DNA of 44,392 nucleotides from Lachnospiraceae bacterium (GCA_900757195.1 CAAEMZ010000057.1:1-44392); one strand, 5' to 3'. Shown: positions 24,658-33,118, counted from the stretch's first letter. Program-made: numbers and translations. Notes: generated by a model from the sequence alone, not told the origin.

Positions 24658-24690
24658 TTTTCAATTACCTCCGCCCTGTCCATTCAGCAC

Positions 24691-24780
24691 AAATAGGTAC
24701 AGACATCTGCCTATACCTATTTTTGTTCATTTCATAAATTTTATTCTTATGATTTTAAAATCATTTTTTCGTCCTGTCAA
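24691..24780 (-). promoter_or_regulatory. Fructose operon promoter with palindrome and leader inverted repeat
   Basis: A perfect -35 TTGACA (24775-24780) and a -10 TAAAAT (24752-24757) have a 17-base spacer on the minus strand. The -10 lies inside the perfect palindrome TGATTTTAAAATCA (24750-24763). Downstream in the leader, AAATAGGTA (24691-24699) and TACCTATTT (24714-24722) form a second inverted repeat. Both are candidate regulator sites; the second could also be an RNA hairpin. Confidence 0.7.
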
Positions 24781-24789
24781 CCGCCGGTT

Positions 24790-25575
24790 TTAATCTGCCG
24801 GAATTTCTGCAGCCGCTGACTTCATCATTTTTACATAATCTGCCACCCGGGAAACGCTGTCCCGTCCATATTCCGCCACCAGTTTCACAACTGCGCTTTC
24901 CACAATGGCTCCGTCGGAAATTTCCGCCATTTTCCGCGCCTGCTCCGGCGTTTCGATCCCGCCGCCGATGGCACACGGAAGATCCGTACTTTCCCGGATA
25001 AATTTTACAGTGTTCCGGACATCCGACATTTTCTGGCTGTCGGACTTTTTGACGCCCGCCGGTACAGACACATAAAGAAATCCCCGGGCCTCTCCGGCAA
25101 TCCTGCGAATACGCTCTTTGGACCCGCCGGCAATAAATGACAGGATCTCTACACCGTGCGCTTCGCATACGTCCTTTAATTCTCCTTTTTCTTCAAAAGG
25201 CAGATCCGGAATCAGCAGCCCGTCAATCCCACATTCCACACAGCGGCCCATAAACCGTTCTTTGCCGTAGGTATAGACCGGATTCATATAAGTGAGAAAT
25301 ACCATCGGCACTTTAACCTTCCGTCGAACGCTCCTGACCGTATCAAAGAGCTTGTCCGTCGTACATCCGCCGGACAGGGCCCGGATATTGGCCGCCTGAA
25401 TGACAGCGCTTTCCGCCGTCGGATCGGAAAAGGGAAGGCCGATCTCTATCAGATCTGCTCCGGCCTCTGCCATCGCCACGATCAGTTTTTCTGTCGTCTC
25501 CAGATCCGGATCGCCTCCGGTAATAAATCCGATAAATGCTTTTTTATTCTGAAATGCTTCCTGTATTTTACTCAT
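24790..25575 (-). CDS. trpA: Tryptophan synthase alpha chain
   Basis: This 261 aa TIM-barrel enzyme releases indole from indole-3-glycerol phosphate and channels it to TrpB. Conserved blocks are FITGGDPDLE, DLIEIGLPFSDP (catalytic Glu44, equivalent to Glu49) and GFLYVSVPAGVKKSD. The second catalytic residue, normally Asp60 in DPLADGP, is Glu55 here in DPTAESA. The start at 25575 overlaps trpB by 8 bases and follows GAGG; a longer in-frame start at 25614 lies further inside trpB. Regulated with trpB by the T-box upstream. Confidence 0.94.
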   Translation of the reverse strand: MSKIQEAFQNKKAFIGFITGGDPDLETTEKLIVAMAEAGADLIEIGLPFSDPTAESAVIQAANIRALSGGCTTDKLFDTVRSVRRKVKVPMVFLTYMNPVYTYGKERFMGRCVECGIDGLLIPDLPFEEKGELKDVCEAHGVEILSFIAGGSKERIRRIAGEARGFLYVSVPAGVKKSDSQKMSDVRNTVKFIRESTDLPCAIGGGIETPEQARKMAEISDGAIVESAVVKLVAEYGRDSVSRVADYVKMMKSAAAEIPAD

Positions 25576-26749
25576 AAATATTGACTCCTCTGTATCTGGC
25601 GATGGCGGCCACATCCTTGTCGCCCCGGCCTGAAATATTCACTACGATAATCTGATCTTTTCCCATCGTCGGCGCCAGTTTTTTTGCATAGGCAACCGCA
25701 TGGGCGCTTTCGATGGCCGGAATGATGCCTTCAACACGTGAAAGATATTCAAAGGCATCCACCGCCTCGCCATCCGTAACCGGTACGTACTGCGCCCGTC
25801 CTTCATCCGCCAGCATCGCATGTTCCGGTCCGATGCCCGGATAATCCAGCCCCGCGGAAATCGAATAGACCGGAGCAATCTGTCCGTATTCGTCCTGACA
25901 GAACACGGATTTCATTCCGTGGAAAATACCTGTCGTTCCGTTGGCCATGGTTGCTGCATTTTTATCGGTATCTGCGCCAAGTCCTGCCGCTTCGCAGCCG
26001 ATCAGCCGAACCCCTTTATCTTCAATAAATTCATAGAAAGCGCCGATAGCGTTGCTGCCGCCGCCGACACAGGCGATGACGGCGTCCGGAAGCCGTCCCT
26101 CCTTTTCCATCATCTGTTCTTTAATCTCTTTTCCGATGATTTTCTGAAAATCCCGGACAATGGTCGGAAACGGATGCGGTCCCATCACCGAACCGAGCAC
26201 ATAATGGGTGTCCTCCACCCGTCCGGCCCATTCCTGCATCGTTGCGTTGACGGCATCCTTCAAGGTCATCGTTCCGCTGGTCACTGCCTCGACCTCGGCG
26301 CCGAGCAGCTCCATCCGGAAAACATTCAGCGCCTGGCGTTCCGTATCTTCTTTTCCCATAAATATTTTACATTCCATGCCCATCAGCGCTGCGGCTGTCG
26401 CCGTCGCCACCCCGTGCTGTCCGGCGCCGGTTTCAGCGATTACCCGGGTTTTTCCCATTTTCTTCGCCATCAGCACCTGTCCGAGAACATTGTTGATTTT
26501 ATGGGAACCGGTATGATTCAGATCTTCCCGCTTCAAATATATTTTTGCGCCGCCCAGATCCCTGGTCATCTTCTCCGCATAATAAAGCAGTGACGGACGT
26601 CCGGCATACTCCCGGAGCAATTCGTCCAGCTCCCGGTTAAATTCCGGATCATTTTTATAATATTCGTAGGCCTCTTCCAATTCTATAATCGCATTCATCA
26701 GTGTTTCCGGAACATATTGTCCGCCATACACGCCAAATCTTCCCTTCAT
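25568..26749 (-). CDS. trpB: Tryptophan synthase beta chain
   Basis: This 393 aa PLP enzyme condenses indole with serine to make tryptophan. The Schiff-base Lys is Lys84 in NHTGSHKINN. The PLP phosphate loop reads CVGGGSNAIG, and the catalytic Glu lies in AETGAGQHG. Length and N-terminus (GRFGVYGGQYVPETLM) match the TrpB1 class that pairs with TrpA. It is the first gene after a tryptophan T-box leader. No trpEGDCF genes lie in the window. Confidence 0.97.
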   Translation of the reverse strand: MKGRFGVYGGQYVPETLMNAIIELEEAYEYYKNDPEFNRELDELLREYAGRPSLLYYAEKMTRDLGGAKIYLKREDLNHTGSHKINNVLGQVLMAKKMGKTRVIAETGAGQHGVATATAAALMGMECKIFMGKEDTERQALNVFRMELLGAEVEAVTSGTMTLKDAVNATMQEWAGRVEDTHYVLGSVMGPHPFPTIVRDFQKIIGKEIKEQMMEKEGRLPDAVIACVGGGSNAIGAFYEFIEDKGVRLIGCEAAGLGADTDKNAATMANGTTGIFHGMKSVFCQDEYGQIAPVYSISAGLDYPGIGPEHAMLADEGRAQYVPVTDGEAVDAFEYLSRVEGIIPAIESAHAVAYAKKLAPTMGKDQIIVVNISGRGDKDVAAIARYRGVNIYE

Positions 26750-26770
26750 CTTTATCTTCCTTTCTTCTGT

Positions 26771-27062
26771 ACAAAAAAAAGACTTTCATCCCTGTTAAGG
26801 GACAAAAGTCTGAAACCTCTGCGGTACCACCCAAATTGACGCAATGCGTCCGCTCTCACTGTATACAAACATATACACTCTGTGGATAACGGCCAGAGTC
26901 CCCGTCAGCATCTACTCCTGCATCCGTCTGCAGTTTCAAGCTGCCCTCACGAGTCCATTCACTGAATTCCAATATACTGCATTCACACCGTCGGCAGCTC
27001 TCTGGGATATCTTTCTTCAACTACTTCTCTCGATCATCGGTTTATTCTTTATCACTCTATTA
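26771..27062 (-). promoter_or_regulatory. T-box riboswitch, tryptophan-specific, upstream of trpBA
   Basis: On the minus strand the T-box core GGGTGGTACCGC lies at 26821-26832. It is followed by an intrinsic terminator (GACTTTTGTCCC pairing with GGGATGAAAGTC, then nine T-rich bases, 26772-26810). Upstream, the Stem I region shows the AGAGAGCTGCC and GAATGCAG elements. The specifier loop reads TGG followed by A (TGG at 26969-26971), the tryptophan codon. Uncharged tRNA-Trp would pair with it and prevent termination, so trpBA is made when tryptophan is short. The 5' boundary is approximate. Confidence 0.93.
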
Positions 27063-27071
27063 CCATAAAGC

Positions 27072-28106
27072 TTACAACAGTTCTTCCAGGTTGTCAACAC
27101 CTTTTAGAAATTCCATATCTTTATCCTCGGAAACAGACGCAATAATGGCTTTCTGAAGCTTTGGTCCGAAATCCGTTTCCACCTTTTTGGTTTTGATATG
27201 GCGGTACAGGGGCGAACGGTTCAGCTCCCATTTCCGGGTCAGGGATTTTAACATGGGCACCAGCACCTTCAGGCATTTCACCCGTTCCTTCCGCGCAGAA
27301 TAGAGCTGAAAATGGGCGGCATAGGTCATGTACTCCCACAAGTCAAAAAGCGCCGCTCCCTTTTTCGAAACCTCTGCAATATATTCGGCGTCATCCATCC
27401 GTTCTTCTTTCAGGGCAATTTCCATCAGCGTCAGCAGCAGTGAATACATTTCGGTTGAAGCCGACAATAATTTTTCTTCTTCCAGCCGGGCGGCTTCAGC
27501 GAATTTCTCCTGTGCAATAAGAAGATTGATCTGAATCTGTTTTTTATCCACCGGATTTTTCTCCGGAAGTTCTTCCAGAAGCGCCTCCGCCCTGTCATAT
27601 TCTTTCCGACCTATATATTTGGAAATCAGCGCCGACCGGGCCTGACTGCCGATGAAAGGATCCGCTCCGGCCGCCGCCCGTTCATACAGCGCCTCAATAG
27701 AAGCCCGATATTTTTCATTTTCCTGCGCCTTCGGGTTCAACACCAGGCTGCCGTCAAATATCAGCGCCGTATTCAAAATCAGAGCCTCGCAATTGGGATA
27801 CTCCCGTATTTTCTCCATCCCCGCCCGATACGCTGTTTCAAAACCATCCTTCTCCGACAGTTCCGTCAGTTCATTCATGAATACCTGAATTTCCTGAACC
27901 GACAGGTCTTCTTTAAATGACAGCAATGTATTCAGGTCTGTTTTCAGCAGCCGTGCCAGAGCCGGAAGCAGCGTGATGTCCGGGTAACTCGTCCCCTTCT
28001 CCCATTTATTGACTGCCGGCGCCGTAACGCCCAGCCGAAGCGCCACCTGCTCCTGTGTAAGATTTTCTGCCAGACGCCGCTCCCTGATAATTTCGTTGAT
28101 ACGCAT
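27072..28106 (-). CDS. XRE-family regulator with C-terminal TPR-like repeats
   Basis: The protein is 344 aa. The N-terminal helix-turn-helix of the Cro/C1 type covers residues about 1-60 (RRLAENLTQEQVALRLGVTAPAVNKWEKGTSYPDITLLPALARLL). The rest is helical, with repeated Ala/Leu/Glu patterns like TPR units. Such proteins often bind a peptide or protein partner through that part. The start at 28106 follows AAGGGGG. Its own promoter lies at 28150-28178. The target genes are unknown. It ends just before the T-box leader of trpBA, with no terminator seen between them. Confidence 0.85.
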   Translation of the reverse strand: MRINEIIRERRLAENLTQEQVALRLGVTAPAVNKWEKGTSYPDITLLPALARLLKTDLNTLLSFKEDLSVQEIQVFMNELTELSEKDGFETAYRAGMEKIREYPNCEALILNTALIFDGSLVLNPKAQENEKYRASIEALYERAAAGADPFIGSQARSALISKYIGRKEYDRAEALLEELPEKNPVDKKQIQINLLIAQEKFAEAARLEEEKLLSASTEMYSLLLTLMEIALKEERMDDAEYIAEVSKKGAALFDLWEYMTYAAHFQLYSARKERVKCLKVLVPMLKSLTRKWELNRSPLYRHIKTKKVETDFGPKLQKAIIASVSEDKDMEFLKGVDNLEELL

Positions 28107-28149
28107 CTGTTTTCCCCCTTCCTTTCCCATGAAATCCATCTCTGTCTTT

Positions 28150-28178
28150 ATTATAACCGGACGTCCCGGCATCCGCAA
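28150..28178 (-). promoter_or_regulatory. Promoter of the XRE regulator gene
   Basis: A perfect -10 TATAAT (28150-28155) is preceded by TTGCGG (28173-28178) with a 17-base spacer on the minus strand. TTAAC and GTTAA arms around GGCCG (28210-28224) lie upstream and may be an operator. Confidence 0.6.
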
Positions 28179-28259
28179 TTGAACATCAATTAACCTCCCG
28201 TCCAAAAAATTAACGGCCGGTTAATCTGCCCATCTGAAATTTTTCCACCGTATAAAAAA

Positions 28260-28383
28260 GAATCCTGCTTCGCGGGATTCTCCGCCTGCGGCGGGTCGCT
28301 TCAGCGACACAATTCTCTTCCGCCGCAGTGCGATCCTCGCGGAGCGTTTTTTATTGTATAGGAATTTACTATACAATAAAAAA
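28260..28383. repeat. Compact cluster of palindromes (possible dispersed intergenic element)
   Basis: Four hairpins are packed into 124 bases. GAATCCTGC pairs with GCGGGATTC (28260-28280). CCGCC pairs with GGCGG (28282-28294). GTCGC pairs with GCGAC around TTCA (28295-28308). A perfect 15-base inverted repeat with a 7-base loop (28347-28383) has arms TTTTTTATTGTATAG and CTATACAATAAAAAA. No gene is convincing here. The shape is that of a REP- or MITE-like element. Only genome-wide copies could prove it. Confidence 0.55.
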
Positions 28384-28436
28384 GGGCGCCCCCTTTGATG
28401 CATCCGAAGATTCATCCTCTGAGGGCACCCTCTCAA
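28381..28436 (-). terminator. Intrinsic terminator of the SH3-repeat protein gene
   Basis: On the minus strand AGGGTGCCCTC pairs with GGGGGCGCCCT, enclosing an inner hairpin (GATGAATC, TTCG loop, GATGCATC), and is followed by six T. It ends the transcript of the secreted protein. Confidence 0.8.
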
Positions 28437-28454
28437 CGAAAGGTCTTTATTTTT

Positions 28455-30593
28455 TTACTGAACCGAAATATATTCAGCCATCATATAGCCGCTTGTTCCC
28501 GCATAAGCGACTTTGTACCATACAACGCCGCCCGCATCGGTTTCCACAGCTTCGATCAATACCGAAACACCGGATTTCAGTGTTTCCATAACGTCATAGC
28601 CGGAGCCCGCACCGCTTCGTACATAGACCAGAGATGCATTGACAACGCCTTCATGTCCCACAACATCCGTCGTCGGAGGTGTTGTGCTGCCGCCGTTATT
28701 ACCGCCGCCGACGGTAATAAAATCAGAAATCATATAGCCGGAACCACCGTCATATTCAATCTTATACCATAAAGAACCGCTGCCGTCTTTTTCTTCGCCG
28801 ACAATCGTTATGGCCGCACCGGAAGACAGATTGCCAACGATACCGTGGTTTGTTCCTGCGCCGCTTCGCACGTTGACCGAGCTTGCATTGACCGTACCGC
28901 TCTTCTTTTCATAATTACTGCCGCCGCCGTTATTGTTTCCGCCATTATTGTCCCCATTCACCGTGACATAATCGGAATGCATATAACCTTCGCCGCCGGC
29001 ATACTGAATCTTATACCAGACAGCGCCGCTGCCGTCTTTCTCCTCGCCGATAACCGTTACCGCCGCACCATTGCTCAGACTGGTCACACGGCTGTGGTTT
29101 GTTCCCGCGCCGCTTCGTACATTGACATAATCGCCATTAACTTTACCCGTCCGTGGTTCTGTGGTCGTTCCGCCGCCGTTGTTTCCGCCGCCGTCACCTA
29201 CGGTGACATAATCGGAATGCATATAGCCTTCGCCGCCGTCAAACTTAACCTTGTACCAGGTGGCGCCGCTGCTGTCTTTTTCTTCACCGGAGACTTTAAT
29301 CTTTGTATTCAGAGACAGGGTTGCCACAACCCCATGGTTCGTTCCCGCACCGCTTCGCACATTGACCGAACTTGCATTGACCGTGGCATCCTTTTCAGGA
29401 TATTCTGTACCGCCGCCGTTATTTCCGCCATCCGATTCTTTTGTAACATAATCCGAATGCATAAATCCGATCGTGCCGTTATAATCCACTTTATACCAGA
29501 GATCTCCGTAGCTGTCCTTCTCTTCACCGAGAATGGTCACTTCCTGATTTTGAGAAGCAACACCGACAACGGTGTAATGGGTTCCCGCGCCGCTTCGTAC
29601 ATTGACCGAACTTGCATTGACTTTACCCGGTACGCTTTCTGCCGGATGCTGATTGTCGTTATTCTCAATAATTTCAACATAGGCTCCGTAGACATAGCCG
29701 GTGATACCGTTAATCGAAACACGATACCAGAGATTGCCGGAACCGTCCTTGCCTTTGCCGGTGATCGTCACTTCCTCACCATTCCGGAGGGTAATCTGAT
29801 TTCCTTCACTGTCCTTCAGATATCCCTTATCGGTACCGACACCGGTACGGACATTCAGGTAAGAAGCGCCGACATTCACCTGTCCTTTGGCAGAATAGTT
29901 TTCCATCGGTGTATTTTCGCCGTTATTATCGGAACCGCCGTTGATGCTTCCGCCGCTGCCATTTGCTGAGAACAGGGCAATACGTGTCACACCTGCATCC
30001 GAATAGCTTCCGAATAATTTTGTATAGGAATAGGCCGGGTCAAAGATGTTGATGTTGCCGTTTCCATCGGCAGAATCTACCGCAACCCAGTGGGCGCCAT
30101 AACCGACAGAAACAACGACATAATATCCGCTGTTCAGATAGCGTTCAATCTGAGCGGCCTTATCATATCTGCTGCCGGAGAGTGCCACACTCCAGTTTGC
30201 CAGAGAAAATCCTTCCACAGCGCCGTTTACTTTTCCCCAGTAGAGTTCACTGTTGGACGTAAAACCGCCGTTATTGCTTAAATATGTACATAATTTTCCG
30301 GGAGTCACGCCGGACTCGTCGGCACAGCCGGAATGGACCATCAGTGTGGCGATCGCAGTGACCAGACATCCGGACTCTGCCATCGTATCATATCCCGGCG
30401 CCATCACCGTCCCCGCCCAGCGGCTGTCATACTGTTTCCAGGATTTGTATTCGCCGGTAGCTGCCTTTAAACCCGCCCGATCTTCAACGGCTTCGATCGA
30501 TGCTGCCGGTCCTGTATATTCGCTGGCGTACACCCCGATCGGTGTCACTGCCAGTGACAATGAAGTCATAAAAAGAATCAGTTTCTTATTCAT
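28455..30593 (-). CDS. Secreted C39-like peptidase domain protein with six SH3b repeats
   Basis: The protein is 712 aa. A signal peptide is likely cut after Ala23 (VYA). Residues about 45-205 look like a C39-type papain-fold domain with Cys76 (ESGCLVTAIA), His168 (GAHWVAVD) and Asp185 (IFDPAYSY). Six bacterial SH3 domains follow, each starting near a VNVRSGAG-type motif. They are separated by Gly/Asn-rich linkers (for example NNGGGT). SH3b repeats usually bind cell-wall peptides, so the protein is probably wall-associated. Whether the C39-like domain is an active peptidase is unproven. It has a single-gene transcript with its own terminator. Confidence 0.88.
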   Translation of the reverse strand: MNKKLILFMTSLSLAVTPIGVYASEYTGPAASIEAVEDRAGLKAATGEYKSWKQYDSRWAGTVMAPGYDTMAESGCLVTAIATLMVHSGCADESGVTPGKLCTYLSNNGGFTSNSELYWGKVNGAVEGFSLANWSVALSGSRYDKAAQIERYLNSGYYVVVSVGYGAHWVAVDSADGNGNINIFDPAYSYTKLFGSYSDAGVTRIALFSANGSGGSINGGSDNNGENTPMENYSAKGQVNVGASYLNVRTGVGTDKGYLKDSEGNQITLRNGEEVTITGKGKDGSGNLWYRVSINGITGYVYGAYVEIIENNDNQHPAESVPGKVNASSVNVRSGAGTHYTVVGVASQNQEVTILGEEKDSYGDLWYKVDYNGTIGFMHSDYVTKESDGGNNGGGTEYPEKDATVNASSVNVRSGAGTNHGVVATLSLNTKIKVSGEEKDSSGATWYKVKFDGGEGYMHSDYVTVGDGGGNNGGGTTTEPRTGKVNGDYVNVRSGAGTNHSRVTSLSNGAAVTVIGEEKDGSGAVWYKIQYAGGEGYMHSDYVTVNGDNNGGNNNGGGSNYEKKSGTVNASSVNVRSGAGTNHGIVGNLSSGAAITIVGEEKDGSGSLWYKIEYDGGSGYMISDFITVGGGNNGGSTTPPTTDVVGHEGVVNASLVYVRSGAGSGYDVMETLKSGVSVLIEAVETDAGGVVWYKVAYAGTSGYMMAEYISVQ

Positions 30594-30697
30594 AACATTT
30601 CCCTTCTGTAATTTTTATTTCATAAAATATCTTCTATATTTTAACATACTTTATTTTAAATTTGAAGTCTTTTTGTAATATTCTATTAATTTTTTAT

Positions 30698-31210
30698 TCA
30701 CAATTCGTAAATATATAAAAAAGTCGAACGCTCGTTTTCCAGAATCCGGTCCGATTTATGAAATCCCAGTCTTTCTGCAAACCGAAGGGATGCCGTGTTC
30801 CCGGAATCGATCCGAAGGACCACCCTCGGCGCTTCAAGTTCTTCTCCGGCATATTCGAGAATGGCCCGAACGGCTTCCCCGCCATAGCCCATGCCCTGGT
30901 ATGCTCCGGAAATCATATAACCCATTTCATATTCCCCTTCATCTCCGATGAACATCACCTGCAGGCCGCAGCGTCCGATCAGCGCTCCCGTTTCTTTCAG
31001 ACAGACGGCCCATAAACCGAAGCCGTAAAACCCATAGACATACTGGATATAACTCTTCAGCTTTTCAAGTTCTTCCTCCCTGTCCTCCGAAAGCGGCTGT
31101 AAAAAACGTGTATCGGCGGATTCATAGATCCGGTAAAGCGCCTCCAGATCCTCCGGCACAAACTCCCGGATAATGAGCCGTCCGGTTTCTATCACTGTTT
31201 CTCCCATCAT
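30698..31210 (-). CDS. GNAT family N-acetyltransferase
   Basis: This 170 aa protein is of the RimJ/RimL-like GNAT type. Features in order are ETGRLIIREFVPEDLEALYRIYE, LIGRCGLQV, GEYEMGYMISGAYQGMGYGGEAVRAILEYA (acetyl-CoA loop) and the C-terminal LRIDSGNTASLRFAERLGFHKSD. It transfers an acetyl group from acetyl-CoA to an amine, possibly a protein N-terminus or a small molecule. The start follows AAGGGG, with a second ATG right after. The adjacent leuA gene is upstream in the same direction, separated from it by a terminator at 31238-31272. Confidence 0.88.
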   Translation of the reverse strand: MMGETVIETGRLIIREFVPEDLEALYRIYESADTRFLQPLSEDREEELEKLKSYIQYVYGFYGFGLWAVCLKETGALIGRCGLQVMFIGDEGEYEMGYMISGAYQGMGYGGEAVRAILEYAGEELEAPRVVLRIDSGNTASLRFAERLGFHKSDRILENERSTFLYIYEL

Positions 31211-31237
31211 CTTTTTCCCCTTTTATCCTACCAAAAA

Positions 31238-31272
31238 ATATCCCCCGGCCTTTCTCTCAGACCGGGGGATAC
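31238..31272 (-). terminator. Intrinsic terminator of leuA
   Basis: ATCCCCCGGCC pairs with CCGGGGGAT around an 11-base loop. On the minus strand it is followed by ATTTTTTGG. It ends the leuA transcript. Confidence 0.88.
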
Positions 31273-31290
31273 ACGGAATAACTATATGAA

Positions 31291-32976
31291 TTACTGATTC
31301 TGTTCCCTCGAATAATACAGGCGGTTCAATGCGCTGAAAATAGCCCGGAAGGAGGAACGGTTGATATTGGAACTGATACCGACACCATACGCGGAAACAC
31401 CCGTTGCCGCATCGACCAGTTCGATGTAGCTGGCTGCCTGGGAATCTGAACCAAGGGTCAGCGCATGTTCGTGGTACATAGTCAGCTTGATATTGAAGCC
31501 GGATTCTGCACACAGACCATGCTGTACCGCATCGATCGGTCCGTTTCCAAAGCCTTCCACAACTTTTTCCACACCTCTGTCTGTATAGGTAAGAAATACC
31601 TTTGTATCATATTCGCTGCCGCTGTCGCTGATATCTTCAATCTTCGCCTTACGGAAATGCAGCGGTTCTTTGGCGTCGATATACATTCTGCGGAATGTCT
31701 CCATAATCTGTTCCGGAGATATTTCGCCCTGAACCTCAGACATGCTCTGAATCTTATCTGCCAGTTCCTTATGCATTTCTTTCGGCAGCTTGAATCCATA
31801 ATACTGTTCCATAACAAAGGCAACGCCGCCTTTTCCGGACTGGCTGTTAATACGAACCAGCGGCTCATATTCTCTGCCCACATCGGATGGGTCGATTGGA
31901 AGATAAGGCACCTCCCAGATTTTTGACTGGCGTTCATGCAGGGCCTGCATACCTTTGCTGATCGCATCCTGATGGGAACCGGAGAAGGCCGTGAAAACAA
32001 GCTTTCCGGCATATGGATGTCTCGGCGGAACACTCATCTTATTACACCGTTCAAAGACATCGATAATCTCGTTGACATTTTCAATGTTCAGTTCCGGATT
32101 GATTCCCTGGGAAAACATATTATATGCCACATTCAAAATATCTACGTTTCCTGTACGTTCGCCGTTACCGAACAGGGTTCCTTCCACACGGTCCGCTCCG
32201 GCCAGCATCGCCAGTTCTGTTGCTGCCACACCGCAGCCACGGTCGTTGTGAGGATGGATACTTAAAATAACTTTTTCTCTTTCTGTAAAATGGGTGCTCA
32301 TCCACTCAATCTGGTCTGCGTAAACATTCGGTGTCGTCATCTCAACCGTCGCCGGAAGATTAAAGATGATCGGACGTTCCTCTGTCGGCTGCCAGATATC
32401 TTTTACCGCTTCACAGACTTCCAGTGCATACTCGACTTCCGTACCGGTAAAGCTCTCCGGTGAATATTCCAGCCAGATATTTCCGTCAAAATTCTTTGCA
32501 CCCTCTTTAACCATCTTTGTTCCTTCGATAGCGATCTGTTTAATGTGCTCTTTATCCTGATGGAATACCACATCTCTCTGCAGTGTGGAGGTTGAGTTGT
32601 AAATATGGAAAACGACATTTTTAATGCCCTGAATCGCTTCAAAGGTCTTATCCACCAGATGCTGACGGCACTGGCACAATACCTGAACCTTGACATCGTC
32701 AGGAATCAGTTTTTTCTCTACCAGCGTCCGGAGAAAATCATACTCCAACTGGGAAGCCGATGGGAAACCGATTTCGATTTCCTTAAAACCGAGTTTCAGA
32801 AGCAGGTTAAAATATTCCAGTTTTTCTTCCACGACCATCGGGTCGATCAGCGCCTGATTACCATCCCGAAGGTCTACACTGCACCAGATCGGCGCCTTCT
32901 GGATCTCTTTTTCAGGCCATGTACGTTCCGGGAAATTCATTACGGGTACACGTTTATATCTTTGATAATTTAACAT
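31291..32976 (-). CDS. leuA: 2-isopropylmalate synthase
   Basis: This 561 aa enzyme joins acetyl-CoA to 2-oxoisovalerate in the first step of leucine synthesis. The DRE-TIM catalytic barrel shows DLRDGNQAL and the metal ligands SIHPHNDRG. The C-terminal LeuA regulatory domain (from about residue 440, with VVEGFGNGPIDAVQHG) is present, so leucine feedback is likely. It belongs to the longer LeuA2-type class (PERTWPEKEIQKAPIWCSVDLRDG). The start at 32976 follows AAAGGA. In-frame ATGs at 32985 and 33003 lack a better site. No leuCDB genes are near. No T-box is visible upstream. Confidence 0.95.
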   Translation of the reverse strand: MLNYQRYKRVPVMNFPERTWPEKEIQKAPIWCSVDLRDGNQALIDPMVVEEKLEYFNLLLKLGFKEIEIGFPSASQLEYDFLRTLVEKKLIPDDVKVQVLCQCRQHLVDKTFEAIQGIKNVVFHIYNSTSTLQRDVVFHQDKEHIKQIAIEGTKMVKEGAKNFDGNIWLEYSPESFTGTEVEYALEVCEAVKDIWQPTEERPIIFNLPATVEMTTPNVYADQIEWMSTHFTEREKVILSIHPHNDRGCGVAATELAMLAGADRVEGTLFGNGERTGNVDILNVAYNMFSQGINPELNIENVNEIIDVFERCNKMSVPPRHPYAGKLVFTAFSGSHQDAISKGMQALHERQSKIWEVPYLPIDPSDVGREYEPLVRINSQSGKGGVAFVMEQYYGFKLPKEMHKELADKIQSMSEVQGEISPEQIMETFRRMYIDAKEPLHFRKAKIEDISDSGSEYDTKVFLTYTDRGVEKVVEGFGNGPIDAVQHGLCAESGFNIKLTMYHEHALTLGSDSQAASYIELVDAATGVSAYGVGISSNINRSSFRAIFSALNRLYYSREQNQ

Positions 32977-33027
32977 TTGAATCATTCCTTTATCTTTTTT
33001 CATTGTGTTATTAAAAACACATTTTTC

Positions 33028-33056
33028 ACTTTAACAAATTAACTTGTTCCTGTCAA
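33028..33056 (-). promoter_or_regulatory. leuA promoter with near-palindromic spacer
   Basis: A perfect -35 TTGACA (33051-33056) and a -10 TAAAGT (33028-33033) have a 17-base spacer on the minus strand. The spacer holds ACAAGTTAATTTGT, a palindrome at 12 of 14 positions. A small hairpin GATTCG/CGAATC (33059-33077) lies just upstream. Confidence 0.75.
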
Positions 33057-33118
33057 TAGATTCGTCCCTGGCGAATCATTTTTTACACGGCGTTATCGCC
33101 CGGGCCGGAGCCTTTGAT

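Noticed and set aside
28221..28436. Small basic open frame of 71 codons on the minus strand
   Set aside because: It runs through the palindrome cluster and terminator; the peptide simply reflects those repeats.
28845..29969. Long plus-strand open frame of 374 codons opposite the SH3 protein
   Set aside because: It is a mirror of the repeated SH3 coding sequence and its Gly/Asn linkers, with no start site and no family pattern.
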